Shown here piece after piece: positions 1-7,757 of a DNA stretch of 15,847 nucleotides. The notes beneath the pieces are model-generated. The model made no database searches. It worked only from the letters and a program-made list of their open reading frames with translations, and had not been told where the DNA came from. This DNA comes from Actinomycetes bacterium. GTDB lineage: Bacteria; Actinomycetota; CALGFH01. Every line of letters begins with the position of its first letter. Positions within the stretch are counted from its first letter, which is position 1. The position numbers were made by a program, and so were the translations under genes. The stretch spans positions 1-15,847 of the forward strand of contig JASLBL010000101.1 in assembly GCA_030146615.1 (NCBI GenBank), read 5' to 3'.

Positions 1-1524
1 CCCGCCGAGCCGCCGCGGCGGGAGCGTCCCCGGCGCCCCGACTGGCGGGAGCGGGTCCGGCCGGTCCCTGACCTGCCGCCCGCCGAGCCGCCCGCGGGTG
101 CCGCGGACGTCGAGCCAGAGGAGCCGAGGCGCCGCCCCCAGGCCAAGGCACCCCAGCTCCAGGCCCCGCAGCTGCGGGCCCCGAAGCTTTCTGACCTGCG
201 CGGCTCCAGCCTCGGCCTGGCCGGGACCCTCGTGGCCGTGGCCGCCGTGCTGCTCCTGGGGGCCAACGCCCTGCCAGCGGCCAAGGGGCCGGCCGTCCCG
301 GTCACCCGCGACCCCTACTCGGCCCGGTGGGTCTGCCCGCTGCTGGGCGGCCAGACCACCCCGGTGACCATCGCCAACGTCGGCGAGTCGGCCGCCTCCC
401 TGCGCACCACCATCCGCGGGACCGACAAGAACCCGGCCCCGGCCACCGAGGAGCTGGACGGCGGCAAGACCAAGCAGCTGTCGCTGAAGGCCGCAAAGGC
501 GGGCTTCGTGCAGGTGGAGGCGTTCAGCGCCCCGGTGGTGGTCAGCGCCCCCGGCCTCGGCTGCGCCCCCGGCCCCGGCAACCGCTGGTGGCTGCCGGCC
601 TCCGACACCCGCTTTGGCACCGACACCAAGGTGATCATCGCCAACCCTGACAGCCAGCCGGCCACCGTCGACCTGATCCCGCACCTGACCTCCGGCTCGA
701 TTCGGCCCGACCAGCGCGAGGTGTTCGTCAAGCCGGGCGAGGCGGTGGAGCGCTCCCTCGGCGACGAGGCCCCGACCGGGCTCAAGCCGTCGATCGAGGT
801 GATCGCCCGAGCCGGGCGGGTGGTGGTGGGCGCGGCCGTGAGCAGTGGCGGCCGGGCGCCGACGCTCCTGCCCGCCCAGGGCCGGGCCAAGCCGGCCTGG
901 TCGTTCGCGGGCGGGATCAGCGGCGGCGGCCGCCAGTCCCAGGTGCTGGTCACCAACCCCAACGCGACCCCGCTCCAGGTCGAGGTCCAGGTGACCACGG
1001 CGAAGTCGACCTTCACGCCCGAGGGTGAGTTCGGGGAGCCGATCGCCAACGGCGGCACCGCCGAGCTGGCCATCCCCGCCCTCGACGTCAAGGGGCCGTT
1101 CGCCGTGCAGGTCCGCTCGACCAACGGCGCCCCGTTCGTGGCCGCCCTGCGGGTCACCCAGGGCGACGGCAACCAGCTCAGCTCCCGCATCGACCTTGGC
1201 ACGGGCCAGGCCGAGAGCGGCTGGCTGATCCCCGGCAACCCCGACGGCGGCCAGCTGGTGCTGGCCAACCTGTCCGCGGTCGAGCTCGAGGCGCGCCTCG
1301 GCGACCTCACCGGCGGCGGCAGCGCCGGCGACCCGGTGGCCGTCCCACCCGGCCGGGTGACCGTCCAGAAGATGCCCAACGACATCCAGAACCTGATCGT
1401 CCAGGCCGGCTCGGCCGGCCTGGTGGCCATTCCCCTGGACGGCGGCCCGATCGTCCCCGGCTCGGCCATCGGCGGCCTCCCCGCCGGCGGCCCGATCGTC
1501 CCCGGCCCCGCCGCCGCTCCCTGA
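1..1524 (+). CDS. DUF5719-like membrane-anchored extracytoplasmic protein (5' end outside window)
   Basis: The frame is open from the left edge, so the true start lies upstream. A GTG at 232 is possible, but it falls inside the membrane segment and is unlikely to be the start. The visible part begins with about 65 Pro/Arg/Glu-rich, probably cytoplasmic residues. One hydrophobic segment follows (about residues 68-96, ending LLLGANALP), then about 400 residues of beta-rich repeats with motifs such as WVCP, VTIANVG, VIIANP and VLVTNP. This resembles actinobacterial DUF5719 proteins, which sit beside glycosyltransferase and metallopeptidase genes; their biochemical role is not established. The C-terminal tail carries GGPIVPG twice, encoded by an exact 21-bp direct repeat (1441-1461 and 1486-1506). 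The gene is convergent with the metallopeptidase at 1681-2046. The family call rests on architecture, repeats and context, not on a search. Confidence 0.7.
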   Translation, partial: PAEPPRRERPRRPDWRERVRPVPDLPPAEPPAGAADVEPEEPRRRPQAKAPQLQAPQLRAPKLSDLRGSSLGLAGTLVAVAAVLLLGANALPAAKGPAVPVTRDPYSARWVCPLLGGQTTPVTIANVGESAASLRTTIRGTDKNPAPATEELDGGKTKQLSLKAAKAGFVQVEAFSAPVVVSAPGLGCAPGPGNRWWLPASDTRFGTDTKVIIANPDSQPATVDLIPHLTSGSIRPDQREVFVKPGEAVERSLGDEAPTGLKPSIEVIARAGRVVVGAAVSSGGRAPTLLPAQGRAKPAWSFAGGISGGGRQSQVLVTNPNATPLQVEVQVTTAKSTFTPEGEFGEPIANGGTAELAIPALDVKGPFAVQVRSTNGAPFVAALRVTQGDGNQLSSRIDLGTGQAESGWLIPGNPDGGQLVLANLSAVELEARLGDLTGGGSAGDPVAVPPGRVTVQKMPNDIQNLIVQAGSAGLVAIPLDGGPIVPGSAIGGLPAGGPIVPGPAAAP

Positions 1525-1558
1525 GGGGCCGACGAGGGGCCGAGCCTCGAGGGGCTAA

Positions 1559-1576
1559 CGAGGGGCCAACCCCTCG
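1559..1576 (+). terminator. GC-rich hairpin after the DUF5719 gene
   Basis: A perfect 7-bp stem (CGAGGGG/CCCCTCG) closes a CCAA loop 35 bp after the stop at 1524, in the gap between convergent genes. There is no T-tract, as is common for actinobacterial terminators. The flanking 1525-1600 is made of iterated GAGGGGCC motifs, so alternative stems are possible. The hairpin could serve both strands. Confidence 0.5.
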
Positions 1577-1603
1577 AGGGGCCGAGCCTCACCCGGACCC
1601 GCC

Positions 1604-1668
1604 GCTGTGGGGGCCCCAACCGGGAGGGTAGCCGACGCGGGTGACCGGAGCGTGGGGTTGTCCACAGC
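1604..1668 (+). repeat. E1: DnaA-box-bearing bipartite repeat
   Basis: The segment reads GGGGCCCC, then CGGGAGGGTAGCC (1621-1633), 22 bases, then GGTTGTCCACA (1656-1666). The same parts with the same 22-base spacing recur at 7699-7757, and TAGC-N24-GTTGTCCAC recurs again at 10187-10224. TTGTCCACA matches the high-GC actinobacterial DnaA box. Partly palindromic ends, GCTGTGG (1604-1610) and CCACAGC (1662-1668), could pair. It lies between two convergent genes, 13 bp from the metallopeptidase stop. The function is unknown. Confidence 0.6.
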
Positions 1669-1680
1669 CCCGGCCTTGGG

Positions 1681-2046
1681 CTACCAGCCGAGCTCGTGGA
1701 GGCGGTCGTCGTCGATGCCGAAGTAGTGGGCGACCTCGTGGATGACGACCTCACGGACCAGCTCGGCCAGGTCGGCGTCGGAGCGCGCCCGAGCCTCGAT
1801 GGGCCGGCGGAACAGCACGATCCGGTCGGGCAGGACCCCGAAGTAGCCGGCGCCCCGCTCGGTCAGAGGCACGCCCTGGTACAGGCCGAGGAGCAGCTCG
1901 CCGCCGGGGACCTCGTCGCCCCGCGGGGTCTCCTCGATCACGAACTCGACGTTGGCCAGCCGCTCCCGGAACTGCTCGGGGATCGACTCGACCGCTTCCT
2001 CGACCAGGCGCATGAACGCCTCCCGGCCGGTCCCCGGCGGCTGCAC
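1681..2046 (-). CDS. Zincin-like metallopeptidase family protein (HExxH)
   Basis: This 121-residue soluble protein has a C-terminal zinc-protease signature: HEVAH at 103-107, then GIDDDRLHELG. That is the pattern of the small zincin_1 metallopeptidase family found in Actinobacteria next to phosphomannomutase genes. The two histidines and the intervening glutamate are the expected zinc ligands and catalytic base; no substrate is established. The chosen GTG start keeps the conserved N-terminal pattern (REAFMRLVEEAVESIP). An ATG at 2013 has a better Shine-Dalgarno (GGGAGG five bases upstream) and would give 110 residues. The gene is divergent from the zinc-ribbon gene, and the R1 palindrome lies 104 bp upstream of its start. 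Confidence 0.85.
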   Translation of the reverse strand: MQPPGTGREAFMRLVEEAVESIPEQFRERLANVEFVIEETPRGDEVPGGELLLGLYQGVPLTERGAGYFGVLPDRIVLFRRPIEARARSDADLAELVREVVIHEVAHYFGIDDDRLHELGW

Positions 2047-2150
2047 GGTGGGCAGGCGCAGGCGGGGCCGGGGCGGGCGGCGGCCGTGGCGGGCGCGGGG
2101 CAGGAGACCCTCCTCAGGGGCGGTGAACTCGACAACAGAAACCTTAGCCG

Positions 2151-2243
2151 GAGAACGCCGGTCGGGTATGCCCGACGCGCATGCGGAGGGCCTGCCGAGG
2201 TTGCAGCCAGGGAATGCGACGTCGATACCCGACCGGCGTTCTC
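2151..2243 (-). repeat. R1: palindromic structured element, copy 1
   Basis: Two perfect 19-bp arms, GAGAACGCCGGTCGGGTAT (2151-2169) and its reverse complement (2225-2243), enclose a 55-base core. On the minus strand the core matches that of R2 (8642-8738) almost base for base: the last 22 core bases in that orientation are identical. The arms differ from R2 at five positions, all compensated by changes in the partner arm. Inside the arms the core can extend the stem with CGACG/CGTCG and CGCAT/ATGCG, separated by a bulged A. On the minus strand it lies upstream of the metallopeptidase, as R2 does relative to ahcY. No transposase or target duplication is visible. It could be an RNA structure or a dispersed palindromic DNA element. 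Confidence 0.8.
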
Positions 2244-2300
2244 GACATGCTTGACCGGCACCCCCGCTCGTCGTAGCGTGCCCCCGGCGCCCACGGGAAC

Positions 2301-2443
2301 CGGTAGGGGAAACCTGACAGTTACCGCGGGCGTCGTGATCGTGCTAGCCCGTTCGGGTGGCGCTCGAGCCACCCTTGCGGGCTATGTGTCGCGTGTCTGC
2401 GGACGCCGATGGCTTGAGGACATCGCTTCCTCATCCTGAAGGA
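2301..2443 (+). promoter_or_regulatory. Structured leader before the zinc-ribbon gene
   Basis: The leader holds several possible stems. CGGTA (2301-2305) can pair with TACCG (2322-2326). A long hairpin spans 2345-2384: TAGCCCG/CGGGCTA, a TTC/TTG internal loop, GGGTGGC/GCCACCC and a GCTCGA apical loop. TGAGGA (2415-2420) can pair with TCCTCA (2428-2433) just before the Shine-Dalgarno AAGGA (2439-2443), seven bases from the ATG. It may be an attenuator or a structured 5' UTR. I could not match it to a known riboswitch. The rest of 2047-2450, apart from R1, shows nothing I can name. Confidence 0.4.
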
Positions 2444-2450
2444 CTCCGCC

Positions 2451-2627
2451 ATGCGCTGCCCCGCCTGCACCTCCACCCGCCTGACGTCGATCCAGATCCG
2501 CCTGGCGCCCGACGAGGACCACACCTTCGCCTCCTGCCACGCGTGCGAGTGGAAGGGCTGGTTCAAAGAGGGCGCCGACGTCCCCCTGGGCCGGGTCCTC
2601 TCCCTGGCCAGCGAACGCCGCTTCTGA
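2451..2627 (+). CDS. Small zinc-ribbon protein (58 aa)
   Basis: This short gene begins at an ATG seven bases after AAGGA. It encodes 58 residues with two knuckles, CPAC (3-6) and CHAC (29-32), the latter followed by EWKGWF, and ends in SLASERRF. The layout of CxxC, about 22 residues, CxxC and nearby aromatics fits a treble-clef or TFIIS-type zinc ribbon that binds one zinc and probably nucleic acid or protein. I recognise no named family. Small Cys-rich proteins are found at this position beside the metallopeptidase and phosphomannomutase in other Actinobacteria, which makes conservation likely. The GGDEF-EAL gene starts eight bases after its stop, suggesting one transcript. Confidence 0.75.
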   Translation: MRCPACTSTRLTSIQIRLAPDEDHTFASCHACEWKGWFKEGADVPLGRVLSLASERRF

Positions 2628-2635
2628 GCCGCCGG

Positions 2636-4918
2636 GTGCGGAGGCTCGTGCCCGCGACCGCGCTCGGCAGGACCCGGCTGGCCGCCCTCGTCTTCGCCTG
2701 CCTCGGGGCCGTCTCCCAGCTGGCCCAGCTGAGCCCGGAGCACCCCGCCGGCCGCTTGGCGGCCGCCGCCGCGGCCATCGCGCTGCTGCTCGGCGACTTC
2801 GTCGCCACCTCCCTGCGGCGGCGGGCGCTCCCGCTGGAGCCGCTGCTGGTCGCCCCGGCGATCGTCCTCGGCGGGGCCGGCCTGCGCGACCCGATGGCGA
2901 CCGTCGGCCTGTGCATGTGCGCGCTGGTCACCCAGTCGCTGTACGGCTCCCAGCAGGCGGCGGTCACCCGGATCCTGACGGTGGCGGCCGCGTTCCCGGC
3001 GACCATCGCCGTGGCGCCGGTCTCGTTCGGGCGCCACATCCCCTGGCAGTCGGGCGCGGTCCTCAGCCTGCTCCCGATGATCGTGATGATGGGCGTGCTG
3101 ATGCGTGCCCTGTACCGGTCGCTGGTCCGCCACGAGGCGGCCGCGGCCCGCGAGACCGTGCTGGCCCGGACCGGCGGCAGGCTCCTCAACCGCACCGACG
3201 CCCGCGAGGTGCGCCTGATCACCCGGGAGGCGGCGGCCGAGCTGTGTGCCCAGGTTCCCGGCATCGGCGTGCTGGTGCTGCGCCGCGCCGGCGGCGACGT
3301 GCTGGTCGAGGGGTCCGCCGGGTTCCCCGAGACGGTGCGGGGAGCGGTCCTGCCGGCCAGCTGCGTCCAGGGCCTCGACCCCCGCGACAGTGACCGCGCC
3401 CAGGAGCTCGGGGGCAGCACCGAGCCGCTCGACCGGCTGGTCGGCCGGCGACGCTGGCGGGCGGTCGGGCTGGCCACCGCCGACGCCGGCCGGTTCGTGC
3501 TGGCCGGGGGCGTGCGGCCCATCACCGACGAGATCTTCGACGCCTTCCGGACCCTGGCCACCCAGTGGTCGCTGGCCCACGCCAACTGCGGCGTCCACAC
3601 CGAGCTGGCCCACCGGGCCCACCACGACCAGCTGACCGGCCTGCCCAACCGGACGCTGTTCTTCGAGCGGCTGGCCGCGGCCTTCGACGCCGCCGACGGC
3701 GCCGAGGACACCATCGCCCTGCTGATCGTCGACCTCGACGACTTCAAGCAGGTCAACGACGTCCACGGCCACGCCACCGGCGACCAGCTGCTGGTCGAGG
3801 TGGCCGCCCGCCTCAGCGAGGCGGCCGGCGACCGCGGCCTGCCGGCCCGGTTCGGGGGCGACGAGTTCGCGCTGCTGCTCACCAGCCTTGACCGGCCCGA
3901 CCACGCCGACGAGGTCGCCGACCGGCTCCGCCGGAGCCTGCTGGAGCCGTTCCGGCTGGGCCGGGCGACCGTCACCGTCGGGGCCAGCATCGGCCTGGCC
4001 GGGGCGACGCCCCGGCTGACCGCCGGAGACCTGATGCGCTGCGCCGACATCGCCATGTACTCGGCCAAGGCCCGGGGGAAGAACCGGGTCGAGCGGATCA
4101 CCGAGGCTGGCCACGGGGAGATCGCCCAGCTGCGGCTGCTGGAGGAGCACCTGGCCCACGCCGTCGAGCGCGGCGAGATCGTGCTGCACTACCAGCCCCA
4201 TGTCGACCTGCGCACCGGCCGCTGCGCCGGCGCCGAGGCCCTGGCCCGCTGGGAGCACCCGGACCTCGGCCTGCTGCCCCCTGGGACCTTCATCCCGCTG
4301 GCCGAGCGGACCGGCCACATCGTCCAGCTCGGCAACCACGTGCTGGCCAGCGCCTGCCGCCAGATGGCCGAGTGGGCCGGTCGGCCAGAGGCCGAGGGGC
4401 TGCACCTGGCCGTGAACGTCGCCCCACGCCAGCTCGACGACCCCGGCTTCGCCGACACCGTCCAGGCGGTCCTCGAGGAGACCGGGCTGCCGGCGTCCCG
4501 GCTGACCCTCGAGATCACCGAGTCGGAGCTGATCGACGAGCGGAACGCCCGAGTCCAGCTGCAGCGGGCGGCCGAGGCGGGCGTGCGGATCGCCATCGAC
4601 GACTTCGGCACCGGCTATGCCTCCCTGGCCTCGCTGCGCTCGTTCCCGGTGCACCAGCTCAAGATCGACCGCAGCTTCCTCGGCCAGGGCGACGAGCGCC
4701 GCGCCGACGAGATGTTCCGGCTGGTCCTCTCCGTCGGGGAGATCCTGGAGCTGGAGGTCGTGGCCGAGGGCGTCGAGACCGAGCGGCAGGCCGACGTGGT
4801 CCGGGAGGCCGGCGTGCCCCTGGCCCAGGGCTACCTGTTCGCCCGTCCCATGCCGGCGGCGGAGTTCCCGTGGTGGCTGGCGAGCCGGCCGGCGCCCCAA
4901 TCGGTCGGCCCGGACTAG
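2636..4918 (+). CDS. Membrane GGDEF-EAL protein (cyclic-di-GMP synthesis/hydrolysis)
   Basis: This 760-residue protein has four to six hydrophobic segments (about 14-160), a linker and GAF-like region (about 165-310), a GGDEF domain (about 325-488) and an EAL domain (about 495-755). The cyclase signature GGDEF (407-411) and the metal-site DLDDF (366-370) are intact. The product-inhibition RxxD expected just before LPARFGGDEF is absent (GDRG instead). The EAL domain keeps its metal and catalytic residues: EAL (534-536), NVAP, LEITES, IDDFGTGYASL, KID, EGVE and AQGY. Both activities are therefore possible. The frame is open upstream through the zinc-ribbon gene, so I chose the GTG eight bases after that stop; GTG 2648 is an alternative. 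No strong Shine-Dalgarno precedes either, which suggests translational coupling. The signal sensed is unknown. Confidence 0.9.
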   Translation: MRRLVPATALGRTRLAALVFACLGAVSQLAQLSPEHPAGRLAAAAAAIALLLGDFVATSLRRRALPLEPLLVAPAIVLGGAGLRDPMATVGLCMCALVTQSLYGSQQAAVTRILTVAAAFPATIAVAPVSFGRHIPWQSGAVLSLLPMIVMMGVLMRALYRSLVRHEAAAARETVLARTGGRLLNRTDAREVRLITREAAAELCAQVPGIGVLVLRRAGGDVLVEGSAGFPETVRGAVLPASCVQGLDPRDSDRAQELGGSTEPLDRLVGRRRWRAVGLATADAGRFVLAGGVRPITDEIFDAFRTLATQWSLAHANCGVHTELAHRAHHDQLTGLPNRTLFFERLAAAFDAADGAEDTIALLIVDLDDFKQVNDVHGHATGDQLLVEVAARLSEAAGDRGLPARFGGDEFALLLTSLDRPDHADEVADRLRRSLLEPFRLGRATVTVGASIGLAGATPRLTAGDLMRCADIAMYSAKARGKNRVERITEAGHGEIAQLRLLEEHLAHAVERGEIVLHYQPHVDLRTGRCAGAEALARWEHPDLGLLPPGTFIPLAERTGHIVQLGNHVLASACRQMAEWAGRPEAEGLHLAVNVAPRQLDDPGFADTVQAVLEETGLPASRLTLEITESELIDERNARVQLQRAAEAGVRIAIDDFGTGYASLASLRSFPVHQLKIDRSFLGQGDERRADEMFRLVLSVGEILELEVVAEGVETERQADVVREAGVPLAQGYLFARPMPAAEFPWWLASRPAPQSVGPD

Positions 4919-4921
4919 AAT
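4916..4921 (+). promoter_or_regulatory. -10 box (TAGAAT) for the phosphomannomutase gene
   Basis: TAGAAT begins at the TAG stop codon of the GGDEF-EAL gene and fits the actinobacterial TAnnnT -10 consensus. Transcription would start near 4928, giving a leader of about 40 bases that includes the Shine-Dalgarno AAGGAG (4957-4962). I see no convincing -35. Confidence 0.45.
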
Positions 4922-4967
4922 CGCGGGCGTCCCGGTCCGCCGCAGCAACTCCCAGCAAGGAGCCGCC

Positions 4968-6323
4968 GTGCCCGCCGCCCTCGATCAGGTGTTCAAGGCC
5001 TACGACGTCCGCGGGGTCTACCCCGACCAGCTGGACGAGGAGCTGGCCGAGCGGGTCGGGCGGGCGTTCGTGGCCCTCACCGGGGCCGGGACCCTGGCCA
5101 TCGGGCAGGACATGCGGCCGTCGTCCAAGCCGATGGCCGACGCCCTGGCCGCCGGGGCGATGGCCCAGGGGGCCGACGTGCTCCGGGTCGGGCTGTGCTC
5201 GACCGACATGCTCTACTACGTCTCCGGCGCCCTCGACGTCGCCGGGGTGATGCTGACCGCCTCCCACAACCCGGCCCGCTACAACGGTCTCAAGCTGTGC
5301 CGGCCGGGCGCGGTCCCGGTGGGGGAGGAGTCGGGCCTGGCCGACATCAAGCGGATGGTCGCCGCCGGCGAGCCGGCCGCCGACGCCGGCCGCCGGGGCC
5401 GCGAGCGCCAGGCCGAGGACCTGCTGGAGCGGTACGCCGCCCATGTGCAGGGCTTCGCCGACCGGGCGGCCCTGCGGCCCCTCAAGGTGGTCGCCGACGC
5501 CGGCAACGGCATGGCCGGGCACGTGGTCCCGGCCGTGTTCGCCGGCCTGCCGTTCGAGCTGGTGTCGATGTACTTCGAGCTGGACGGCAGCTTCCCCAAC
5601 CACCCGGCCGACCCGCTGAACCCCGAGAACCTCCGCGAGCTCCAGGCCCGGGTGGTGGCCGAGGGGGCCGACGTCGGGCTGGCCTTCGACGGCGACGCCG
5701 ACCGGGTGTTCCTGGTCGACGAGCAGGGCGCGACCGTGCCCTCCAGCCTGGTCGGGGCCCTGGTGGCCCGGCTGATGTGCGAGCGCGAGCCGGGCGCGAC
5801 CGTGCTCTACAACCTGATCTGCTCCCGGGTCGTGCCCGAGACGATCCGCGAGGCCGGCGGGGTCCCGGTCCGCACCCGGGTCGGGCACAGCTTCATCAAG
5901 GGCGTGATGGCCGAGACCGGGGCCATCTTCGGCTGCGAGCACTCCGGCCACTACTACTTCCGCGACAACTACCGGGCCGACTCGGGCCTGATCGCCGCCC
6001 TGGTCACCCTGGACGCCCTGTCCCGGGCCGGGCGGCCGCTGTCGGAGGTGCTCGCCCCGTACCGCCGCTACGCCGCCTCGGGGGAGATCAACCGCCGCGT
6101 CGACCACCCGAACGAGGTCATCCAGGCGGTGGCCGGTCGCTACCCGGCGGAGACGACCGATTTCGCCGACGGGCTGACCGTCGAGAGCGCCGATTGGTGG
6201 TTCAATCTGCGACCGAGCAACACCGAGCCCCTGCTCCGGCTCAACGTCGAAGCCGTCACCGAGGCCGAGATGGCCCGGGTGCGGGACGAGGTGCTGGAGG
6301 CGGTCGGCGGCGAGCCGGCCTGA
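4968..6323 (+). CDS. manB: Phosphomannomutase/phosphoglucomutase
   Basis: This 451-residue alpha-D-phosphohexomutase interconverts mannose-6-P and mannose-1-P (possibly also the glucose phosphates), feeding GDP-mannose and cell-envelope glycans. All four family signatures are present: the phosphoserine loop TASHNP (97-102, Ser99), the magnesium loop DGDADR (241-246), the sugar-binding CEHSGH (323-328) and the phosphate-binding RPSNTEP (415-421). The GTG start is fixed by AAGGAG five bases upstream and by the conserved beginning VFKAYDVRG. Length is normal. It is followed after 26 bases by the Trm112-like gene and then the isomerase. Preference between mannose and glucose cannot be read from the sequence; the name follows the actinobacterial neighbourhood. 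Confidence 0.9.
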   Translation: MPAALDQVFKAYDVRGVYPDQLDEELAERVGRAFVALTGAGTLAIGQDMRPSSKPMADALAAGAMAQGADVLRVGLCSTDMLYYVSGALDVAGVMLTASHNPARYNGLKLCRPGAVPVGEESGLADIKRMVAAGEPAADAGRRGRERQAEDLLERYAAHVQGFADRAALRPLKVVADAGNGMAGHVVPAVFAGLPFELVSMYFELDGSFPNHPADPLNPENLRELQARVVAEGADVGLAFDGDADRVFLVDEQGATVPSSLVGALVARLMCEREPGATVLYNLICSRVVPETIREAGGVPVRTRVGHSFIKGVMAETGAIFGCEHSGHYYFRDNYRADSGLIAALVTLDALSRAGRPLSEVLAPYRRYAASGEINRRVDHPNEVIQAVAGRYPAETTDFADGLTVESADWWFNLRPSNTEPLLRLNVEAVTEAEMARVRDEVLEAVGGEPA

Positions 6324-6349
6324 GACGGTCCGAGGAAGGGGAGCCCACG

Positions 6350-6535
6350 ATGGCCCTTGACAGCAAGCTGCTGGAGATCCTGGCCTGCCCGAACTGCCAC
6401 GGCGAGGTCGAGTACCTGGAGGCCGAGCAGGTCATCGAGTGCCGCGGCGAGTGCCGCTACCGGTATCCGGTGCGCGACGACATCCCGGTCATGCTGATCG
6501 AGGAGGCCGAGAAGCCGGGGACGGACCGGGCGTGA
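6350..6535 (+). CDS. Trm112-like zinc-binding protein
   Basis: This 61-residue protein starts LLEILACPNCHGEVEY and ends YRYPVRDDIPVMLIEEA. Those are the two halves of the Trm112/YcaR family, with CPNC (13-16) and C31/C35 as likely zinc ligands. In eukaryotes and archaea Trm112 activates methyltransferases; the bacterial role is unproven. The ATG follows AAGGGGAG by six bases. The gene overlaps the next start by four bases (GTGA), so it is translationally coupled to the isomerase, an arrangement often seen in Actinobacteria. Confidence 0.88.
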   Translation: MALDSKLLEILACPNCHGEVEYLEAEQVIECRGECRYRYPVRDDIPVMLIEEAEKPGTDRA

Positions 6536-7653
6536 GCGGGCCCGCCATCGACCTCTCCGGGCCCGACGGGACGCGACCGGGCCCCGACGCCGCCGCGCTG
6601 CTCGACGACCTCGCCGAGCTGGCCCGGCGCGACCCGGGCGACATGCTCGGCGAGGTCGCCGGCGCCGGCGGCCAGGCCCGGGTCGCGCTGCGCGCCGCTC
6701 AGGCCGCGGTCCTGGTCGGGCCCATGCCCGAGGTGGTGGTCGTGGCCGGCATGGGCGGCTCCGGGATCGCCGGGGACGTGCTGGCCGCGCTCGCCTTCGC
6801 CTCCTCGCCCGTGCCCGTGCTGGCCGTCAAGGGCGACCGGCTGCCCGCCTTCGTCGGGCCCGGCACGCTGCTGCTGGCCACCTCCTACTCGGGCAACACC
6901 GCCGAGACCCTGTCCGCGGTCGAGCAGGGCCTGGCCGCCGGGGCCCGTCTGGCCGCGGTCACCTCGGGCGGCGCCCTGGCCGAGCTGGCCGCCTCCCGGG
7001 GTGCCCCCGTGGTCACCATCGAGGGCGGCCGCATGCCCAGGGCGGCCCTGTGGTCACTGGTCGTGCCGGTGTGCCTGGCCGCCGAGGCCGCCGGGGTCCT
7101 GCCGCCGCTGACCGACCAGGTCTGCGCCGCCGCCGACACCCTCGACGAGGAGGCCGCCGCCCTCGGCCCCGACGTGGCGACGGCCGCCAACCCGGCCAAG
7201 CAGGCCGCGCTGCGACTGCTCGACCGGCTTCCCGTCGTCTGGGGCAGCGGCCAGCTGGGGGCGGTCGCGGCCACCCGGTTCCGCACCCAGTGCAACGAGA
7301 ACGCCAAGGTCTCGGTCGTGTCCGGTCCACTCCCAGAAGCCAACCACAACGACGTCATGGGCCTCGAAGGCGGCCTCGGCCCAAACCGCGAGCTGGTCCT
7401 CCTCCGCGATGAGCCCGGCGAGTACGACCGCGACCCCCGCCGCATCCAAGCCGTCCTCGAGGCCCTGGGGATCACCAACCCCCTCCAGCACTCCGCCGGC
7501 ACCGGCCCGGACCTGGCCCGCCTGGCCCGCCTGACCGCCTTCGCCGACTACACCTCCACCTACCTCGGCATCGCCCGAGGCGTTGATCCCACCCCCATCG
7601 CCACCCTCGACCAGGTGAAGGCCGCCTTGGCTGCGCAGAGCGCATCCCGGTGA
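6532..7653 (+). CDS. Bifunctional phosphoglucose/phosphomannose isomerase (SIS domains)
   Basis: This 373-residue enzyme interconverts fructose-6-P with glucose-6-P and mannose-6-P, supplying the substrate of the mutase upstream. The first SIS domain has GMGGSG (73-78) and the sugar-phosphate loop SYSGNT (118-123). The second contains NENAK (255-259, likely catalytic Glu) and EANHND (269-274, likely catalytic His), the hallmark of the archaeal/actinobacterial PGI/PMI family. The GTG start overlaps the previous stop. Length is typical. With the mutase it forms a fructose-6-P to mannose-1-P route. Base composition is slightly less extreme near 7330-7480, which I read as noise. Confidence 0.9.
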   Translation: MSGPAIDLSGPDGTRPGPDAAALLDDLAELARRDPGDMLGEVAGAGGQARVALRAAQAAVLVGPMPEVVVVAGMGGSGIAGDVLAALAFASSPVPVLAVKGDRLPAFVGPGTLLLATSYSGNTAETLSAVEQGLAAGARLAAVTSGGALAELAASRGAPVVTIEGGRMPRAALWSLVVPVCLAAEAAGVLPPLTDQVCAAADTLDEEAAALGPDVATAANPAKQAALRLLDRLPVVWGSGQLGAVAATRFRTQCNENAKVSVVSGPLPEANHNDVMGLEGGLGPNRELVLLRDEPGEYDRDPRRIQAVLEALGITNPLQHSAGTGPDLARLARLTAFADYTSTYLGIARGVDPTPIATLDQVKAALAAQSASR

Positions 7654-7698
7654 CCAAGCCGTGACCCCGGGCACGCCGGACCCCCGCGCTCCGGTGCC

Positions 7699-7757
7699 GG
7701 GGCCCCCAGTACGGGAGGGTAGCCCGGCTGCGGGCGGCGGTCCTCCGGTTGTCCACA
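7699..7757 (+). repeat. E2: DnaA-box-bearing bipartite repeat
   Basis: GGGGCCCC, then CGGGAGGGTAGCC (7712-7724), 22 bases and GGTTGTCCACA (7747-7757) match E1 at 1604-1668 in content and spacing. The 22 bases between the conserved halves differ between the two copies. GCCGGGG before and CCCCGGC after could form an outer stem. It lies between the isomerase stop and the chosen start of the phosphorylase, which supports reading 7654-7825 as non-coding. Confidence 0.6.

Noticed and set aside
2284..2340. A cyclic-di-GMP or cyclic-di-AMP (ydaO) riboswitch before the zinc-ribbon/GGDEF-EAL genes
   Set aside because: Fragments such as GGGGAAACC and CTGACAGTTACC are suggestive, but the required conserved blocks of both classes are missing or in the wrong order.
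2321..4948. Long antisense open frame opposite the GGDEF-EAL gene (and similar ones at 7472-9997 and 315-1754)
   Set aside because: The translations are low-complexity Gly/Arg/Pro/Ala or Ser/Arg-rich with no domains. They are by-products of third-position GC opposite strongly recognisable genes.
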